NCBI RefSeq assembly: GCF_000472785.1
Contig: NZ_KI421462.1
Location: forward strand, 152,298 to 216,297
DNA: 64,000 bases
Direction: 5' to 3'
Source of the DNA: Mesorhizobium loti CJ3sym
GTDB taxonomy: Bacteria > Pseudomonadota > Alphaproteobacteria > Rhizobiales > Rhizobiaceae
Shown: one piece after another, positions 8,380-17,786 of the stretch
Layout of the letters: each line of letters begins with the position of its first letter
Position numbering within the stretch: position 1 is the first letter of the stretch
Notes under the pieces: model-generated
Databases searched by the model: none
What the model was told of the DNA's origin: nothing
The model's input: only the letters and a program-made list of their open reading frames with translations
Program-made: the position numbers and the translations under genes

Positions 8380-9926
8380 GACGCCGCTCCTGCTCCCTCG
8401 GCCAGGACGCGCCGCCCCCAACGAAGCGCCAGCCACAACCCGGCGAGTTCGGCCACGCGGACGACCCGGGTGGGGCAATACAGTTCCTTGCCGATCCACA
8501 GCGCCGTCTGCGGCAATGCATGCGCCACATGGCGAGCGAGCATCCACTCCAGCGCACGCGCCACCGCCTGCGCGATGCGCCGGCGCCCTGTCGGCTCTTC
8601 GCTCCCGTCCATGACGTGCAACGCGAACAGCGCATAGGCGGTTTCCTCAAATGAGGACGCGCGACCGGCGCCCCAGCCGCCGTCATCGCGCTGCGCCTGC
8701 AGCAGCGCCGCCAGCGCGCGCTCGTCGCGCCACTGGGGCTTGCCTTGCGCCAGCGCAGCGACCGCATGCGCGGTGGGATACAGCCACGAAACGTGCCATT
8801 TTTCGTTGTCCCATAGACCGTGCGGGTTGCGATTGGCCTCGACGTAGTAGCTGGTGCCGGCGGCGGGCTTTCCCAACAGTCGCAACGCATGCAGGGCATG
8901 GATGTTGGTCGACACCGAGGCATTGCGCTCGCCGGGGAAGGTGACGAATAGCTCGCCGATTTCGAAATCGCGCAGCGCATCGACCGGCGGGTCGCGACCT
9001 GCAAGGCGCAGGACGCACAACGCAACGGAGGTGTCGTCGGCATCGGCTGCGAAGTGCAAGGCCGGGCCCAGACCGCGCACGCCCATGCGGGCGTCGAGCT
9101 GCGCGACGATCACGCGCACGGCATCGGCGAACGCGGGATGCGCGAACAGCCCGGCCAGATGCAGGGTGTACAGCGACCAGCATGGCTCGAACACATTGAT
9201 CGGCCAGACGTTGGGAACGACACCTTCGATGCCGCTGCGCGTCGCCCGCGATGCCGCCTGCAGATACGCGTCGGTGCGCCCGACCTGCGGCGTGCTCCCA
9301 TGTGTTACGGCGTGCGCACGCCACGCGGCGGTGGCCGCCGGACTGATGCCAATGCTGCCGTCGTCGTCGGGGCATGCGGTGGTCGGCGACGTTCCCCAGG
9401 CTTCCCAGGAGTGCAGCAACGGATGGCCGCTCGGCAACGTCGCCACCGCCCCCAACTTGACAAGGCACGCCTGCCGCAACGGCAACAGCGCCGGGTGGCG
9501 CGGAAACCCCACGCCGCCCAGCAAGGATGCGGCCTCGCCGCACAACTGCGGCAGGATCAGCTCCGCGCCGATCGGCGCGTCCTCCGGCACCGAATGCGCG
9601 TAGGGATCGGGCTGGCGCTCGAGGAACCGGGTTGCAGCCTGGACTGCGTCGGCCGCGCCGGGAAGAGGATCGGCACGCTGCAATGTCAGCAACGCCGCCC
9701 AGGTGGGCGCATGGCGGAACAGCGGGAAGTCCGCGCTTCCCCATCCGCCATCGGCCTGTTGTTGCGCGATGAGCCACGCGTATGCGTCCTGCCGACCGGT
9801 GACGTTGCCGTGGAACTGCAGAGCTCGCGCCGTGTCGTAGACGGACGGACCGACGCTGCCGCCGTCGCTCATCTCGATCAGCAGGTGGCGCAATTCGGAA
9901 AGGATCTGTTCGGACAGCGCGTTCAC
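8376..9926 (-). CDS. cps: ent-Copalyl diphosphate synthase (class II diterpene cyclase)
   Basis: It cyclises geranylgeranyl diphosphate by protonation to ent-copalyl diphosphate, the first committed gibberellin step. The catalytic DxDD motif is present (FAADADDTSVAL, about residue 305). QxxDGGWG repeats of the terpene cyclase (beta-gamma) fold occur near both ends (QQADGGWGSADF and QRDDGGWGAG). I chose the GTG at 9926: an AAGGA sits about 10 bases upstream and the resulting 516 residues match the known size of bacterial CPS. The ORF continues open far upstream, but that part overlaps ggps in another frame. The 310 bp between ggps and cps (9927-10236) holds nothing recognisable. Confidence 0.95.
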   Translation of the reverse strand: MNALSEQILSELRHLLIEMSDGGSVGPSVYDTARALQFHGNVTGRQDAYAWLIAQQQADGGWGSADFPLFRHAPTWAALLTLQRADPLPGAADAVQAATRFLERQPDPYAHSVPEDAPIGAELILPQLCGEAASLLGGVGFPRHPALLPLRQACLVKLGAVATLPSGHPLLHSWEAWGTSPTTACPDDDGSIGISPAATAAWRAHAVTHGSTPQVGRTDAYLQAASRATRSGIEGVVPNVWPINVFEPCWSLYTLHLAGLFAHPAFADAVRVIVAQLDARMGVRGLGPALHFAADADDTSVALCVLRLAGRDPPVDALRDFEIGELFVTFPGERNASVSTNIHALHALRLLGKPAAGTSYYVEANRNPHGLWDNEKWHVSWLYPTAHAVAALAQGKPQWRDERALAALLQAQRDDGGWGAGRASSFEETAYALFALHVMDGSEEPTGRRRIAQAVARALEWMLARHVAHALPQTALWIGKELYCPTRVVRVAELAGLWLALRWGRRVLAEGAGAAS

Positions 9927-10236
9927 GCGGTATGTTCCTTCTGCAGACAGTTGACGGGAACCTGGATCGGGCAGACGCCGCGCACGTCGCCGCAGGCCCG
10001 TCGCGGCCCGGCGCACGGGCAGCGCCGGACGGCCGCCCTGCTCCGGCGCGGCGACGCGCCCCATGCTGGGGCCGGTCCGCCGCATAGGCTTGCGCGCAGC
10101 GCGCCGCGTGAGCCGCGGCCGTGCTGGGCAACCGCTGCGATCGCCGCCGCCGACTTGGACACAGTGCAGCATGCACCGCTCACGCCGGCCGATCGATCGC
10201 AGCGGCACAGGGGCGACTCCATGCGGACGGGCGCGC

Positions 10237-11211
10237 TCATGCGCATGGCGCGTGCTTGAACAGATACGCGTTGGCCCGCTGCAGCATCTGCGCCAACCGT
10301 TCCGCACGCGTTCCCAGCGGGGCGATGGCCTCCCCGGCGTCGCGCAACAGATCCAGCGCCAACTGGCGCGCTGCCTGCAGCCCCATGATCGACGCACAGG
10401 TCGGCTTCTGCGCCGCCGCGTCCTTGCCGGGGGTCTTGCCCAACGTCGCGGTATCCGCTGTCGCGTCGAGAATGTCGTCGACCACCTGTAACGCCAGGCC
10501 GAAACAGGCGGAGTAGCGATCGAGCGCACAGTACAGCGCAGCGTGGGCGGCATCCTCCGCGATGGCGCATAGCGCGCCCATGCGAACGGACGCGCGCACT
10601 AGTGCTCCGCTCTTCATCCGGTGCATCGCCACGATCCTGTCCAGCTCGACGTGCTTTCCTACCAGCGACAGATCCATGGCCTGCCCGCCTGCGGCACCCT
10701 CGGCGGACACCGCCTGCGCCAGTTCGCGCACGAGCGCGATACGGTTGTCGCCCGGCGCATCCAGGCTCGCCAGGGTCAGGAAGGCGTGCGCCTGCAGCGC
10801 ATCGCCGACCAGGATCGCAGTGGCTTCGCCGAACTTGACGTGCACGGTCGGAAGGCCGCGGCGAAGCACGTCATCGTCCATTGCGGGCAGGTCGTCGTGG
10901 ACCAGGGTACAGGCGTGCATCATCTCGATGGCGGCGCCGACATCGTCGAGCATGGGCGCCGGCGTGTCGGCCAGTGCGCCGGTAGCCAGACAGAGCAAGG
11001 CGCGAGTGCGCTTTCCGCCATGCAAGGTGGCGTAGCGCATCGCCGCCATCAGCTCGGTCTCACCGTCGTCTTCGGCGCAGAGAAGACGCGCCAGCGCCTG
11101 TTCGACCCGCCTTGCGCCGTCCTGCATCCAGATCTCCGGCGGCAGCCTGCCGGATGCGCCACGCGCCTGCGCGTCGTCGTGTAGCGTGGAATCGGTCTGC
11201 ATGTCGTTCAT
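10237..11211 (-). CDS. ggps: Geranylgeranyl diphosphate synthase (trans-isoprenyl diphosphate synthase)
   Basis: It condenses IPP units to GGPP, the substrate of CPS. The 324-residue protein contains the first aspartate-rich motif (LVHDDLPAMDDDVLRRG), the GGKRTRALL substrate site, GEATAILVGDALQ, and the second motif (LQVVDDILDATAD, with KTPGKDAAAQKPTCAS beyond). The gene appears full length; in several rhizobia this operon copy is decayed and replaced by a second ggps, which is not the case here. Start could be 11211 (AAGGAC just upstream) or the ATG at 11202. It follows cyp117 after 141 bp. Confidence 0.93.
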   Translation of the reverse strand: MNDMQTDSTLHDDAQARGASGRLPPEIWMQDGARRVEQALARLLCAEDDGETELMAAMRYATLHGGKRTRALLCLATGALADTPAPMLDDVGAAIEMMHACTLVHDDLPAMDDDVLRRGLPTVHVKFGEATAILVGDALQAHAFLTLASLDAPGDNRIALVRELAQAVSAEGAAGGQAMDLSLVGKHVELDRIVAMHRMKSGALVRASVRMGALCAIAEDAAHAALYCALDRYSACFGLALQVVDDILDATADTATLGKTPGKDAAAQKPTCASIMGLQAARQLALDLLRDAGEAIAPLGTRAERLAQMLQRANAYLFKHAPCA

Positions 11212-11352
11212 GTCCTTGTACCTGGCACGGCCACGGCGAGCGTCCGAGCCGCCGCGGTGTTGGCGGCGTCGCACCGAGCGCGCGCGCCAAGTGCAGCATT
11301 GCCGCGCGTCGCCGGCGCAGCTGCCTCGCCACACGGGGCATGCGATGCCAGC

Positions 11353-12696
11353 TCATGAGAATCCGATGCGGATTTTCATGGACGGATGTGCGGTCGGGAA
11401 ATAGCGCCGACCTTTTTCGACGGCGCTCAGCAACCGCGGCCGCACCCCGGCCTTGTGCATGGTCAGTGCCAAGGCGATGCAGAACTGCACCATTTCCAGC
11501 CATACCAGGTGGTAACCGATGCAGACGTGTGGGCCGGTACCGAACTGCAGCATGTCCACCGGCCGGATCGGCTCCGTGCGTTGCAGCCACCGTGCCAGGC
11601 GGAACTGATCAGGCGCCTCGTGCAGCAGCGCAGAGGTCGAGAAATGCAGCAGCGGGATGCACAGATGGGTGCCCGCAGGAATGCGCCGTTGGCCGAGTTG
11701 CAATTCCTGCAGCGCGCGACGCGGCAGGAGCGTGGTCGCCGGATGCACGCGCAGCGTCTCGCGGAACAGCGCCTCGGCGACCGGACACTGCGCCAGGTCC
11801 GCGTGCCGGGTCGGCACCGCGCCCACGCGTTGCGCCTCCTCGACCAGGGCGTCCCACAGCCCAGGCTGCCGCGCCAGCTCGATCACCATCCAGGCCATCG
11901 TCGAGGCGGTGGTGTCGTGGCCGGCAAGCAGCAGCAAGCGGATATTGGCGACCAGGACGTCGTCGGAGAGCGCATCGTCGCCGCGATCGAAGGCGCTCAC
12001 CATGTCATTGATCAACCCAGTGCGCGCGGCATGCGCGCGCGCGTCGCGGACGAACTGGCGCAACTGCGCGTCGATCCAGTCGCGGGCGGCGCGGCCGCGC
12101 CGCAAGGGGAGTCCGGGCAGGTCGACCGGGGGCGCGACGATCAACTGCAGCAGTTGCCGGTATTTGCGATGCCATCCCGGCAAGTCCTGCGCTGGGATTC
12201 CCATGAGGCTGAAGATGAGCTTGAGCATCAGGTCGCCGGTCTCGCGCAGGATGGTTACGTCGCCGCGGTCGCGCCACGCCTGCACCCGCGCCTGGATGAC
12301 GGGCGCGAACAGGTTGCCGATGCCGGCTTGGGTCAGCCCCTTGGGCAGGAACGCCGCCTTGATCGCGTCGCGCGCCTGCCGGTGCGCGCCGCCGTCCTGG
12401 GCGACCAACGTTCCGCCAAGCAATTCGGGCGCGATCTCTTCGATCAGCGCCGAGGACACGTCCTTGTGCCGGAGCAGTGCAAACGCATCCGGATCCACGC
12501 AGGTCATCAGGTGTCCGGCAGGGCCGAAATCCAGCCAGAAGTGGCTGCCCAACGTCCGTTCCGCGCGCCGCAGCAGGCGCGGCAGGTCGCATACGATGGC
12601 GGGAAGATGTCCGACCAGGGGGAAAGCGCCGGGCACGACCGGGATGTCGTCCCGCAGCCGGTGCCGACGGTCCAGCGGGTTGAGCAGCATGTCCAT
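11353..12696 (-). CDS. cyp117: Cytochrome P450 CYP117, ent-kaurene oxidase
   Basis: By analogy with the characterised rhizobial operons this P450 oxidises ent-kaurene to ent-kaurenoic acid. The 447-residue protein has the I-helix oxygen site (LLLAGHDTTASTM), the ExxR motif (ALFRETLRVHP) and the heme-cysteine loop (FGTGPHVCIGYHL). The start at 12696 overlaps the stop of the preceding SDR (ATGA); a second ATG lies two codons on. No N-terminal membrane anchor is present, as usual for bacterial P450s. Confidence 0.93.
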   Translation of the reverse strand: MDMLLNPLDRRHRLRDDIPVVPGAFPLVGHLPAIVCDLPRLLRRAERTLGSHFWLDFGPAGHLMTCVDPDAFALLRHKDVSSALIEEIAPELLGGTLVAQDGGAHRQARDAIKAAFLPKGLTQAGIGNLFAPVIQARVQAWRDRGDVTILRETGDLMLKLIFSLMGIPAQDLPGWHRKYRQLLQLIVAPPVDLPGLPLRRGRAARDWIDAQLRQFVRDARAHAARTGLINDMVSAFDRGDDALSDDVLVANIRLLLLAGHDTTASTMAWMVIELARQPGLWDALVEEAQRVGAVPTRHADLAQCPVAEALFRETLRVHPATTLLPRRALQELQLGQRRIPAGTHLCIPLLHFSTSALLHEAPDQFRLARWLQRTEPIRPVDMLQFGTGPHVCIGYHLVWLEMVQFCIALALTMHKAGVRPRLLSAVEKGRRYFPTAHPSMKIRIGFS

Positions 12697-13820
12697 CAGC
12701 AGCGCGGCCCCGCGGCCGCTTTGGCGGTGTCGCCGGCAGGCCGCGCGGCGCGGCTGTTGCCACCGTCGGCGTACGTCGGCACATGCGCCAGCATGCCGCC
12801 GTCGATGCACAGGACCTGGCCGGTGATGAACGCAGCATCGTCGGAGAGCAGGAACGCCACCAGCGCGGCCACGTCCTCGGGGCGGCCGACGCGCTGCAGG
12901 AGTTGGTGCCGGCTCAGATGCCGTTGCATGCACTCGTCCAGCTTGGCGAGGAGACGCTCGGTCATGATGAGACCCGGCGCAACCGCGTTGCAGCGGATCT
13001 GCGCATGACCGTACTGGGTGGCGAGCGAGGCCGACAGCATGTTCATCGCCGCCTTCGACGCGGCGTAGGACGTCTGCGCGGTGTCACCGCTGAGCCCCTG
13101 GCACGACGACATGTTGACGATCGCGCCACCGCCGCGGGCGATCATTCGTGGGATGGCCTGCCGGCAGCAGAGCAGCGTGCCGCGCAGATTGGTCGCCATG
13201 GTCTGATCCCAGACCGCCAGGTCCAGGTCGAGGATCGTGCGGTCGCGCGGTGTCAGATGCATGGCGCTCGCGTTGTTCACCAGCAGGTCGACCCCACCGA
13301 AGTGCCGCTCCGCCGTCTCGAACAGCGCTGCCACCGCCTGCGCATCGGCGATGTCCATGGCCAGGGCCAGCGCGTGGCCCGCTTCGGCCGCGATCTGCGC
13401 GGTGCAGGCGACGGCCGCCGAGCCATCAATGTCGGCCACCACCACTCTGCCGCCCTCGCGCGCGATGGCGAGGGCGCATGCCTTGCCGATGCCGGCGCCG
13501 GCGCCGGTCACCACGGCCACCTTGCCTTCAAACCGTCCTCCTGGGTTGCGTTGGTCTTTCGCGGCATGCCGCTCAGCCTGCGCCGGAGAAGGCGCAGGGT
13601 CGGCGCTGGCGCGCTCGCCAGCGTCGCTTTCGATGACCCGAATGGCGGCGACCGGACACTGGCTGGCCGCGAGCCGCGCGGCGGCGTGCAGCGCCTGCGG
13701 GACCGTCGCCACGCACACTTCCGCCACGCCGTCCGGTTCGCGCTGGCGAAAGGTGCCCGGCAGCGTCAGCACACACTGCCCGGTGGTTCCGCATAGATCC
13801 TGATCGATCACGACGCGCAT
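12696..13820 (-). CDS. Ferredoxin-SDR fusion of the gibberellin operon
   Basis: One uninterrupted ORF of 374 residues joins two enzymes that are separate in many gibberellin operons. Residues 1 to about 70 are a small 3Fe-4S type ferredoxin (MRVVIDQDLCGTTGQC, later SQCPVAAI), the electron donor thought to serve CYP114. After a 25-30 residue Ala/Pro/Asp-rich linker, residues about 100-360 are a short-chain dehydrogenase: TGAGAGIGKA (NAD-binding), NNASA, S in VNMSSCQG, and YAASK (catalytic Tyr/Lys). The SDR oxidises GA12-aldehyde to GA12. ATG at 13820 lies one base past the cyp114 stop. Covalent linkage could couple expression or position the ferredoxin; this is inferred. Confidence 0.92.
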   Translation of the reverse strand: MRVVIDQDLCGTTGQCVLTLPGTFRQREPDGVAEVCVATVPQALHAAARLAASQCPVAAIRVIESDAGERASADPAPSPAQAERHAAKDQRNPGGRFEGKVAVVTGAGAGIGKACALAIAREGGRVVVADIDGSAAVACTAQIAAEAGHALALAMDIADAQAVAALFETAERHFGGVDLLVNNASAMHLTPRDRTILDLDLAVWDQTMATNLRGTLLCCRQAIPRMIARGGGAIVNMSSCQGLSGDTAQTSYAASKAAMNMLSASLATQYGHAQIRCNAVAPGLIMTERLLAKLDECMQRHLSRHQLLQRVGRPEDVAALVAFLLSDDAAFITGQVLCIDGGMLAHVPTYADGGNSRAARPAGDTAKAAAGPRC

Positions 13821-13821
13821 C

Positions 13822-15111
13822 TCAGCCCCCCTGAGCATGCAGTCGCACCGGCAGCGCGCGGAACGTCCTGAGGAACGCGGATGGCTCCCGGGTCGGCTGC
13901 TCGGCCAATGCCAGCGTGGGGAAGCGCGCCTCGATCCGCGGCAGGCTCTCGGCCAACTGCACCCGGGCCAGTTGCGCACCGAGGCAGAAGTGGATGCCGT
14001 GGCCGAAGCTCAGCATGATCTTCCCATCGGTCGACATGCCAGGAGTGGTGCCGTAGAACCGCGCGGGATTGAAGCGGTCGGGATCGGCGAAGGCGTCCGG
14101 GTCGCGATTGCCGGCCGCGATCAGCACGCGCACGTCCGCGTTCTTCGGGATCACCACGCCGCCCAGTTCGATGTCGCGCTGGGCGATACGCGGAATGGAG
14201 CTGAACATGGCAGGCGCGTCGCAGCGCAGGACTTCTTCGACGAATGCCTTCACCCCCACGGCGTCTCCCTGCAGCCAGTGCCGCTGTTCGGGATACGCCA
14301 GCATCGCCAGGACCGCATGGTCGATGGTCGCAGCAGTGGTGGCGAAGCCGCCCAGCAGCATGCCCCACAGCATGCTGATCAACTCCGCATCCGACAGCGT
14401 GTCGGCATCCTCGTCGTGTGCGCCGACCACCATCGACACGATGTCGTTGCGGGGATCAGTGCGCTTGCGCTGTATGAGATCGCCGAAGTAGGTCTGCACC
14501 CTGGCGCTGGCCGCGTCCGCCGCGGCGAGCTGGGGATCACTGGCGCGTGGGCTCAGGCCTTCCAGAATGGCGCCGATGCCGGCGGCCAGCCCGAACATGT
14601 CGTCCTGGGGCATGCCGAACAGTTCGGCGAAGACCAGCATGGGCAAGGCCAGCGCGAATTCCCAATGCAGGTCCACCGCATCCCCGCGCTCCAGCGCGGG
14701 CGCCATGCCGTCCAGGCGCGCCGCGACGATGCGCGCGATGCTCGGCCGCAGGTTGTCGATCTGGCGCATGGTGAAATCGCGCGAGATCAGCCGGCGCAGA
14801 CGCGTATGCGTCGGTGGTTCCTTCATCGCTAGCGTGGACGCGAGGAGATTGAGTGACAGGCTGGTCTCCGCACGCGGGAAATAGCGCGCCAGTTCGCCCG
14901 GCGCCGGTCCCCGAAACACATCGCCCGTGGCCTTGAGCGCCCAGTAGATGTCGGCGTGGCGGCTCAACAGAAAGAGGCCCGACGCCGCACGATGCACCGG
15001 ATCGTGCTCGCGCAACCACCGCATGAACGTATACGGGTCTTGGATACACGCTGGCGACGCAAGTTCGGCGAAGGCGTCCCGGCATGCTGCCGTGGTTTCT
15101 TGCACGTCCAT
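13822..15111 (-). CDS. cyp114: Cytochrome P450 CYP114, ent-kaurenoic acid oxidation and ring contraction
   Basis: In characterised operons CYP114 with the ferredoxin turns ent-kaurenoic acid into GA12-aldehyde, contracting the B ring. The 429-residue protein has the I-helix (GMLLGGFATTAATIDHAV), ExxR (FVEEVLRCDAP) and heme loop (FGHGIHFCLGAQLAR). The position in the I-helix that is usually acidic (AGxE/D) is Gly-Phe here, which may reflect the unusual chemistry. It lies 94 bp after cyp112 and one base before the ferredoxin-SDR gene. Confidence 0.94.
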   Translation of the reverse strand: MDVQETTAACRDAFAELASPACIQDPYTFMRWLREHDPVHRAASGLFLLSRHADIYWALKATGDVFRGPAPGELARYFPRAETSLSLNLLASTLAMKEPPTHTRLRRLISRDFTMRQIDNLRPSIARIVAARLDGMAPALERGDAVDLHWEFALALPMLVFAELFGMPQDDMFGLAAGIGAILEGLSPRASDPQLAAADAASARVQTYFGDLIQRKRTDPRNDIVSMVVGAHDEDADTLSDAELISMLWGMLLGGFATTAATIDHAVLAMLAYPEQRHWLQGDAVGVKAFVEEVLRCDAPAMFSSIPRIAQRDIELGGVVIPKNADVRVLIAAGNRDPDAFADPDRFNPARFYGTTPGMSTDGKIMLSFGHGIHFCLGAQLARVQLAESLPRIEARFPTLALAEQPTREPSAFLRTFRALPVRLHAQGG

Positions 15112-15205
15112 CTTGGTTACCTGTTGGCTGGCTGATCTGACCGGCGCGTGCTAGGCGCGCCGGCAAATTGCGGAGAAGATCGCGATTCCGGGCGGCGTCC
15201 GCGCG

Positions 15206-16408
15206 TCACCAGAGCACCGGGAACTCCTCGAACCCGCCAGTGATGATCTCCTTGCGCAACTTCAGTTCTTCGGGCGCCACGGCCAGGCGCAGCGCGGGAA
15301 AGCGCTGGAAGATCGAGCCGACCACCACCTTGAGTTCCAGCCTGGCCAGCGCCATGCCGATGCAATAGTGCGGCCCGTGCGAAAACGTCAGGTGCGGATT
15401 TTCGTCGCGTCCGATGTCGAAGATTTCCGGGTCGTCGAAATGGCGCGGATCGAACGACGTCGCCGGCAGGCCGACCAGCACCTTGCTCTCCGCGGGAATA
15501 TGCACGCCCGCGATAGTCACGTCGGTCCTCGGATAGCGCATGATGCCGTCCCAGCCCGCGCCCGGCGGGTACATGCGCAGGATTTCCTCCACCGCCTTGT
15601 CCACCAGGGATGGATCGCCGACTAGGCGTTCGCGCTGTTGCGGATGGCGGAACATGGCCAGCAGGCCGAATTCGATCTGCGCGACGGTGCTCTCGTGCCC
15701 CGCCACCAGCATGCCCGCCGCCAGGCCGATCGCCTCTTCCTCGGTCGCATTGCCCTGCTCGACCGCCGCGAGCAGATCCGTCAGCAGGTTGTCGCCCGGA
15801 TCCTGGCGCTTGTCCCACATCTTGCCGCGAATGTAGGCGCGCAGTTCTTCCCAGGCCAGGCGCGACGCGCTGCGCGGGCCGCTTTCATGCTGGTGCGTCA
15901 TCACTTCGTCGGACAGCCCGGCGAAAAAGGCGTGATCCTCGTAGAGCACGCCCATCAGCGCGCTGATGACCATGGCCGGCAGCGGAAAGGAGAGGTGGCG
16001 CCTCAGGTCGGCGGGCTGGGGCTGGGCCGCCAGCGTCTCGAACAATTGCGCGGCGATCGCCTCGACCTGCTGCGCGAGCAGCTTCACCCTGCGGTTGCTG
16101 AAGGCCGGCGCCACGATCGTGCGTAACCGGGCATGCTCGCCCCCCTCGTGCGAGACCAGCCACCCCGGCGAACCGAGAATCACCGAATCCGGGGTGAATG
16201 CCGCCGGCGGCATTCCCGCGGGCCGGAACGCCGCGTCGGACAGCGCCGCCTTGGCCTCGTCGTAGCCTGTCACCCACCAGCCTTCGTGCCCGGACGGGAA
16301 GCGTACGCGGTGGATCGGACCGTTGGCGCGTAGCGCCAACATCTCAGGCGAGGGCTCGATGTGATCGACGCGCCACATCGGCAGCGTCGGCAAGGGTTGT
16401 TCGGACAT
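15206..16408 (-). CDS. cyp112: Cytochrome P450 CYP112, GA12 C20-oxidase
   Basis: CYP112 in rhizobia converts GA12 through C-20 oxidation and loss to GA9. The 400-residue product has the I-helix motif AAGMLVAGHESTVAQ, ExxR in VEEILRMYPPG, and the heme loop FSHGPHYCIGMALARLE. It is the first intact gene of the operon. The promoter must lie in 16409-16600, but I could not identify clear -35/-10 or nod-box elements. Confidence 0.94.
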   Translation of the reverse strand: MSEQPLPTLPMWRVDHIEPSPEMLALRANGPIHRVRFPSGHEGWWVTGYDEAKAALSDAAFRPAGMPPAAFTPDSVILGSPGWLVSHEGGEHARLRTIVAPAFSNRRVKLLAQQVEAIAAQLFETLAAQPQPADLRRHLSFPLPAMVISALMGVLYEDHAFFAGLSDEVMTHQHESGPRSASRLAWEELRAYIRGKMWDKRQDPGDNLLTDLLAAVEQGNATEEEAIGLAAGMLVAGHESTVAQIEFGLLAMFRHPQQRERLVGDPSLVDKAVEEILRMYPPGAGWDGIMRYPRTDVTIAGVHIPAESKVLVGLPATSFDPRHFDDPEIFDIGRDENPHLTFSHGPHYCIGMALARLELKVVVGSIFQRFPALRLAVAPEELKLRKEIITGGFEEFPVLW

Positions 16409-16466
16409 GGTGGCACTTCACTCTCTAAGCGATGGAAGGGCGGAAGGCGCTGCGGGCAGCGAATGA

Positions 16467-16570
16467 TTACGACGGCACGTAGACGTCCTCCGGGGAGTAG
16501 CCCGACTCGATGTCAAGATCGGCCAACGTGTAACTGTCTAGGCATACCGCGCGGCGAGATGCAGAACTTT
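16467..16570 (-). pseudogene. Short coding-like remnant upstream of cyp112 (possible cyp115 relic)
   Basis: A minus-strand frame ending at the stop codon 16467-16469 reads LADLDIESGYSPEDVYVPS at its C-terminus and has no start. Rhizobial gibberellin operons commonly keep a truncated cyp115 fragment exactly here, 5' of cyp112. The position fits, but I cannot confirm homology from about 30 residues. Confidence 0.25.
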
Positions 16571-17139
16571 ATCCTGCGCCTTCGAGTTCAGGATTAAGGC
16601 GAGTGTGGTGGGCCCTTGAGTCGCAGCCGGCCATCAAGATTTCCTGCGCAAGCGTCGACAAGGTTGGCAGCCTGTTTGGGTACGGGCGGTTTCGCCAAGG
16701 CCCCCTTGCCATAGGATGCTATCTGATGCGGATTTGACATTATGCTTTTCTTTCTTCGTTCCATCGATCGCGGTGTCATCCACGAAATGAAGATCGGTCG
16801 TCGGCTCCCGGCTCCCAACGAAGGAGTTTCAAAACTCGTGCCAATTTGGCCGACCCAGCAGAAGAAAAACATTGTGATTGCTTTTCAGGGGATTAGCCTG
16901 AGGCAGACAAGAGCTCGATGAAATAGCCCGGTGTCGCGGACCCAACAAAGGCGACAAAACAGTGTCGGATAGTATACGGTCGTCAGACGCCAGACCGGCG
17001 ACACCTTCTTTATTAGTTGTCCTGTCGTGGAATGATGGCAGGCGACCTGACCGTATTGCCCCATAGGAGGGGCTCCTGGTTGGCTCAGGGGTCACGTGCT
17101 TGCTCCGGGCGCGCTCGAGGCGGCTTGCGGGCTCGTTGC
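16570..17139. other. Non-coding or decayed stretch upstream of the gibberellin operon
   Basis: No complete gene is supported. A minus-strand frame at about 16640-16840 (containing DLHFVDDTAIDGTKK) is protein-like but has no clear start. The block sits between the GC-rich operon and a transposase relic, so it is probably insertion-sequence debris. Confidence 0.35.
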
Positions 17140-17640
17140 CAATGCAACACAGGCGATCCGCAACACCGCCATCTGGGGCGAAGCCGGCACGGCCCAAGAA
17201 GTTCGGCGCTTGGGACGGCAACCTGATGACGGAATGGCATGTCCGCTATGGCGGTCGCGCCGTGATGATCTACTGGCATGTCGAAAAGGGCTCGACCTGC
17301 ATTTTCTCGCAGCTCAAGCGCTGTTCGTCTTCGGAGGTCGCGGCGATGACCAAGGTCTTGCTGCGACATTACACCAACGTGGAGATCCAGCGCCAATATG
17401 TCGACAGCCATGGCCAGAGCGCCCTCGGCGTCCCTTTTGCCGCCTGCTCGGGTTCAACCTGCCGCCACGCCTGAGGGCGATCGCCTGGCAGAAGCTGGCG
17501 CTGCCAGGCCTGCGCGCTGAATTGCCAAATGCTTCCCATTCTTTCCAAGGTCCTCACTTGGGAGGAGGTCGAGCAGCAGTATGGCCACAGTCAATCTGGG
17601 CCGGCCAGAACGACATCGGAATAGCGTCCGGCCTTCGTTC
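17140..17640 (+). pseudogene. Tn3-family transposase remnant (frameshifted)
   Basis: The plus strand encodes pieces of the conserved C-terminal third of a Tn3-type TnpA in successive frames. These are GAWDGNLMTEWHVRYGG, MIYWHVEKGSTCIFSQLK and CSSSEVAAM in one frame to about 17440; CRLLGFNLPPRLRAIA with QKLALPG in the next to about 17530; and LPILSKVLTWEEVEQQY in a third. At least two frameshifts and loss of both ends make it non-functional. It marks past transposition next to the gibberellin operon. Confidence 0.8.
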
Positions 17641-17786
17641 ATCTCGAAGAAGGGATGACCGACCGGTCCGTTTTTCGCGCATGCGGCAGCTCCATTGCGA
17701 TCGCGGCAATTTGGATTGGCGCGGGCGCCATGTGCTCCGACCCCGAGGGGCTGTCCCGGTCGACAAGAGCCATCGCTCAGCGGCGA

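Noticed and set aside
6319..8637. 772-codon plus-strand ORF opposite idi and ks
   Set aside because: It is an antisense shadow caused by very high G+C; the composition is Arg/Gln/His-rich and the opposite strand has intact catalytic motifs.
8376..10553. 725-codon reading of the cps frame
   Set aside because: The part before 9926 overlaps ggps and has low-complexity Arg/Pro content; the RBS and family length support GTG 9926.
11386..13008. 540-codon plus-strand ORF across cyp117 and the SDR
   Set aside because: Shadow of GC-rich genes on the minus strand.
16720..16830. Possible nod box in front of the gibberellin operon
   Set aside because: Only loose ATC/GAT pieces are present; spacing and conserved core do not match the nod-box consensus.
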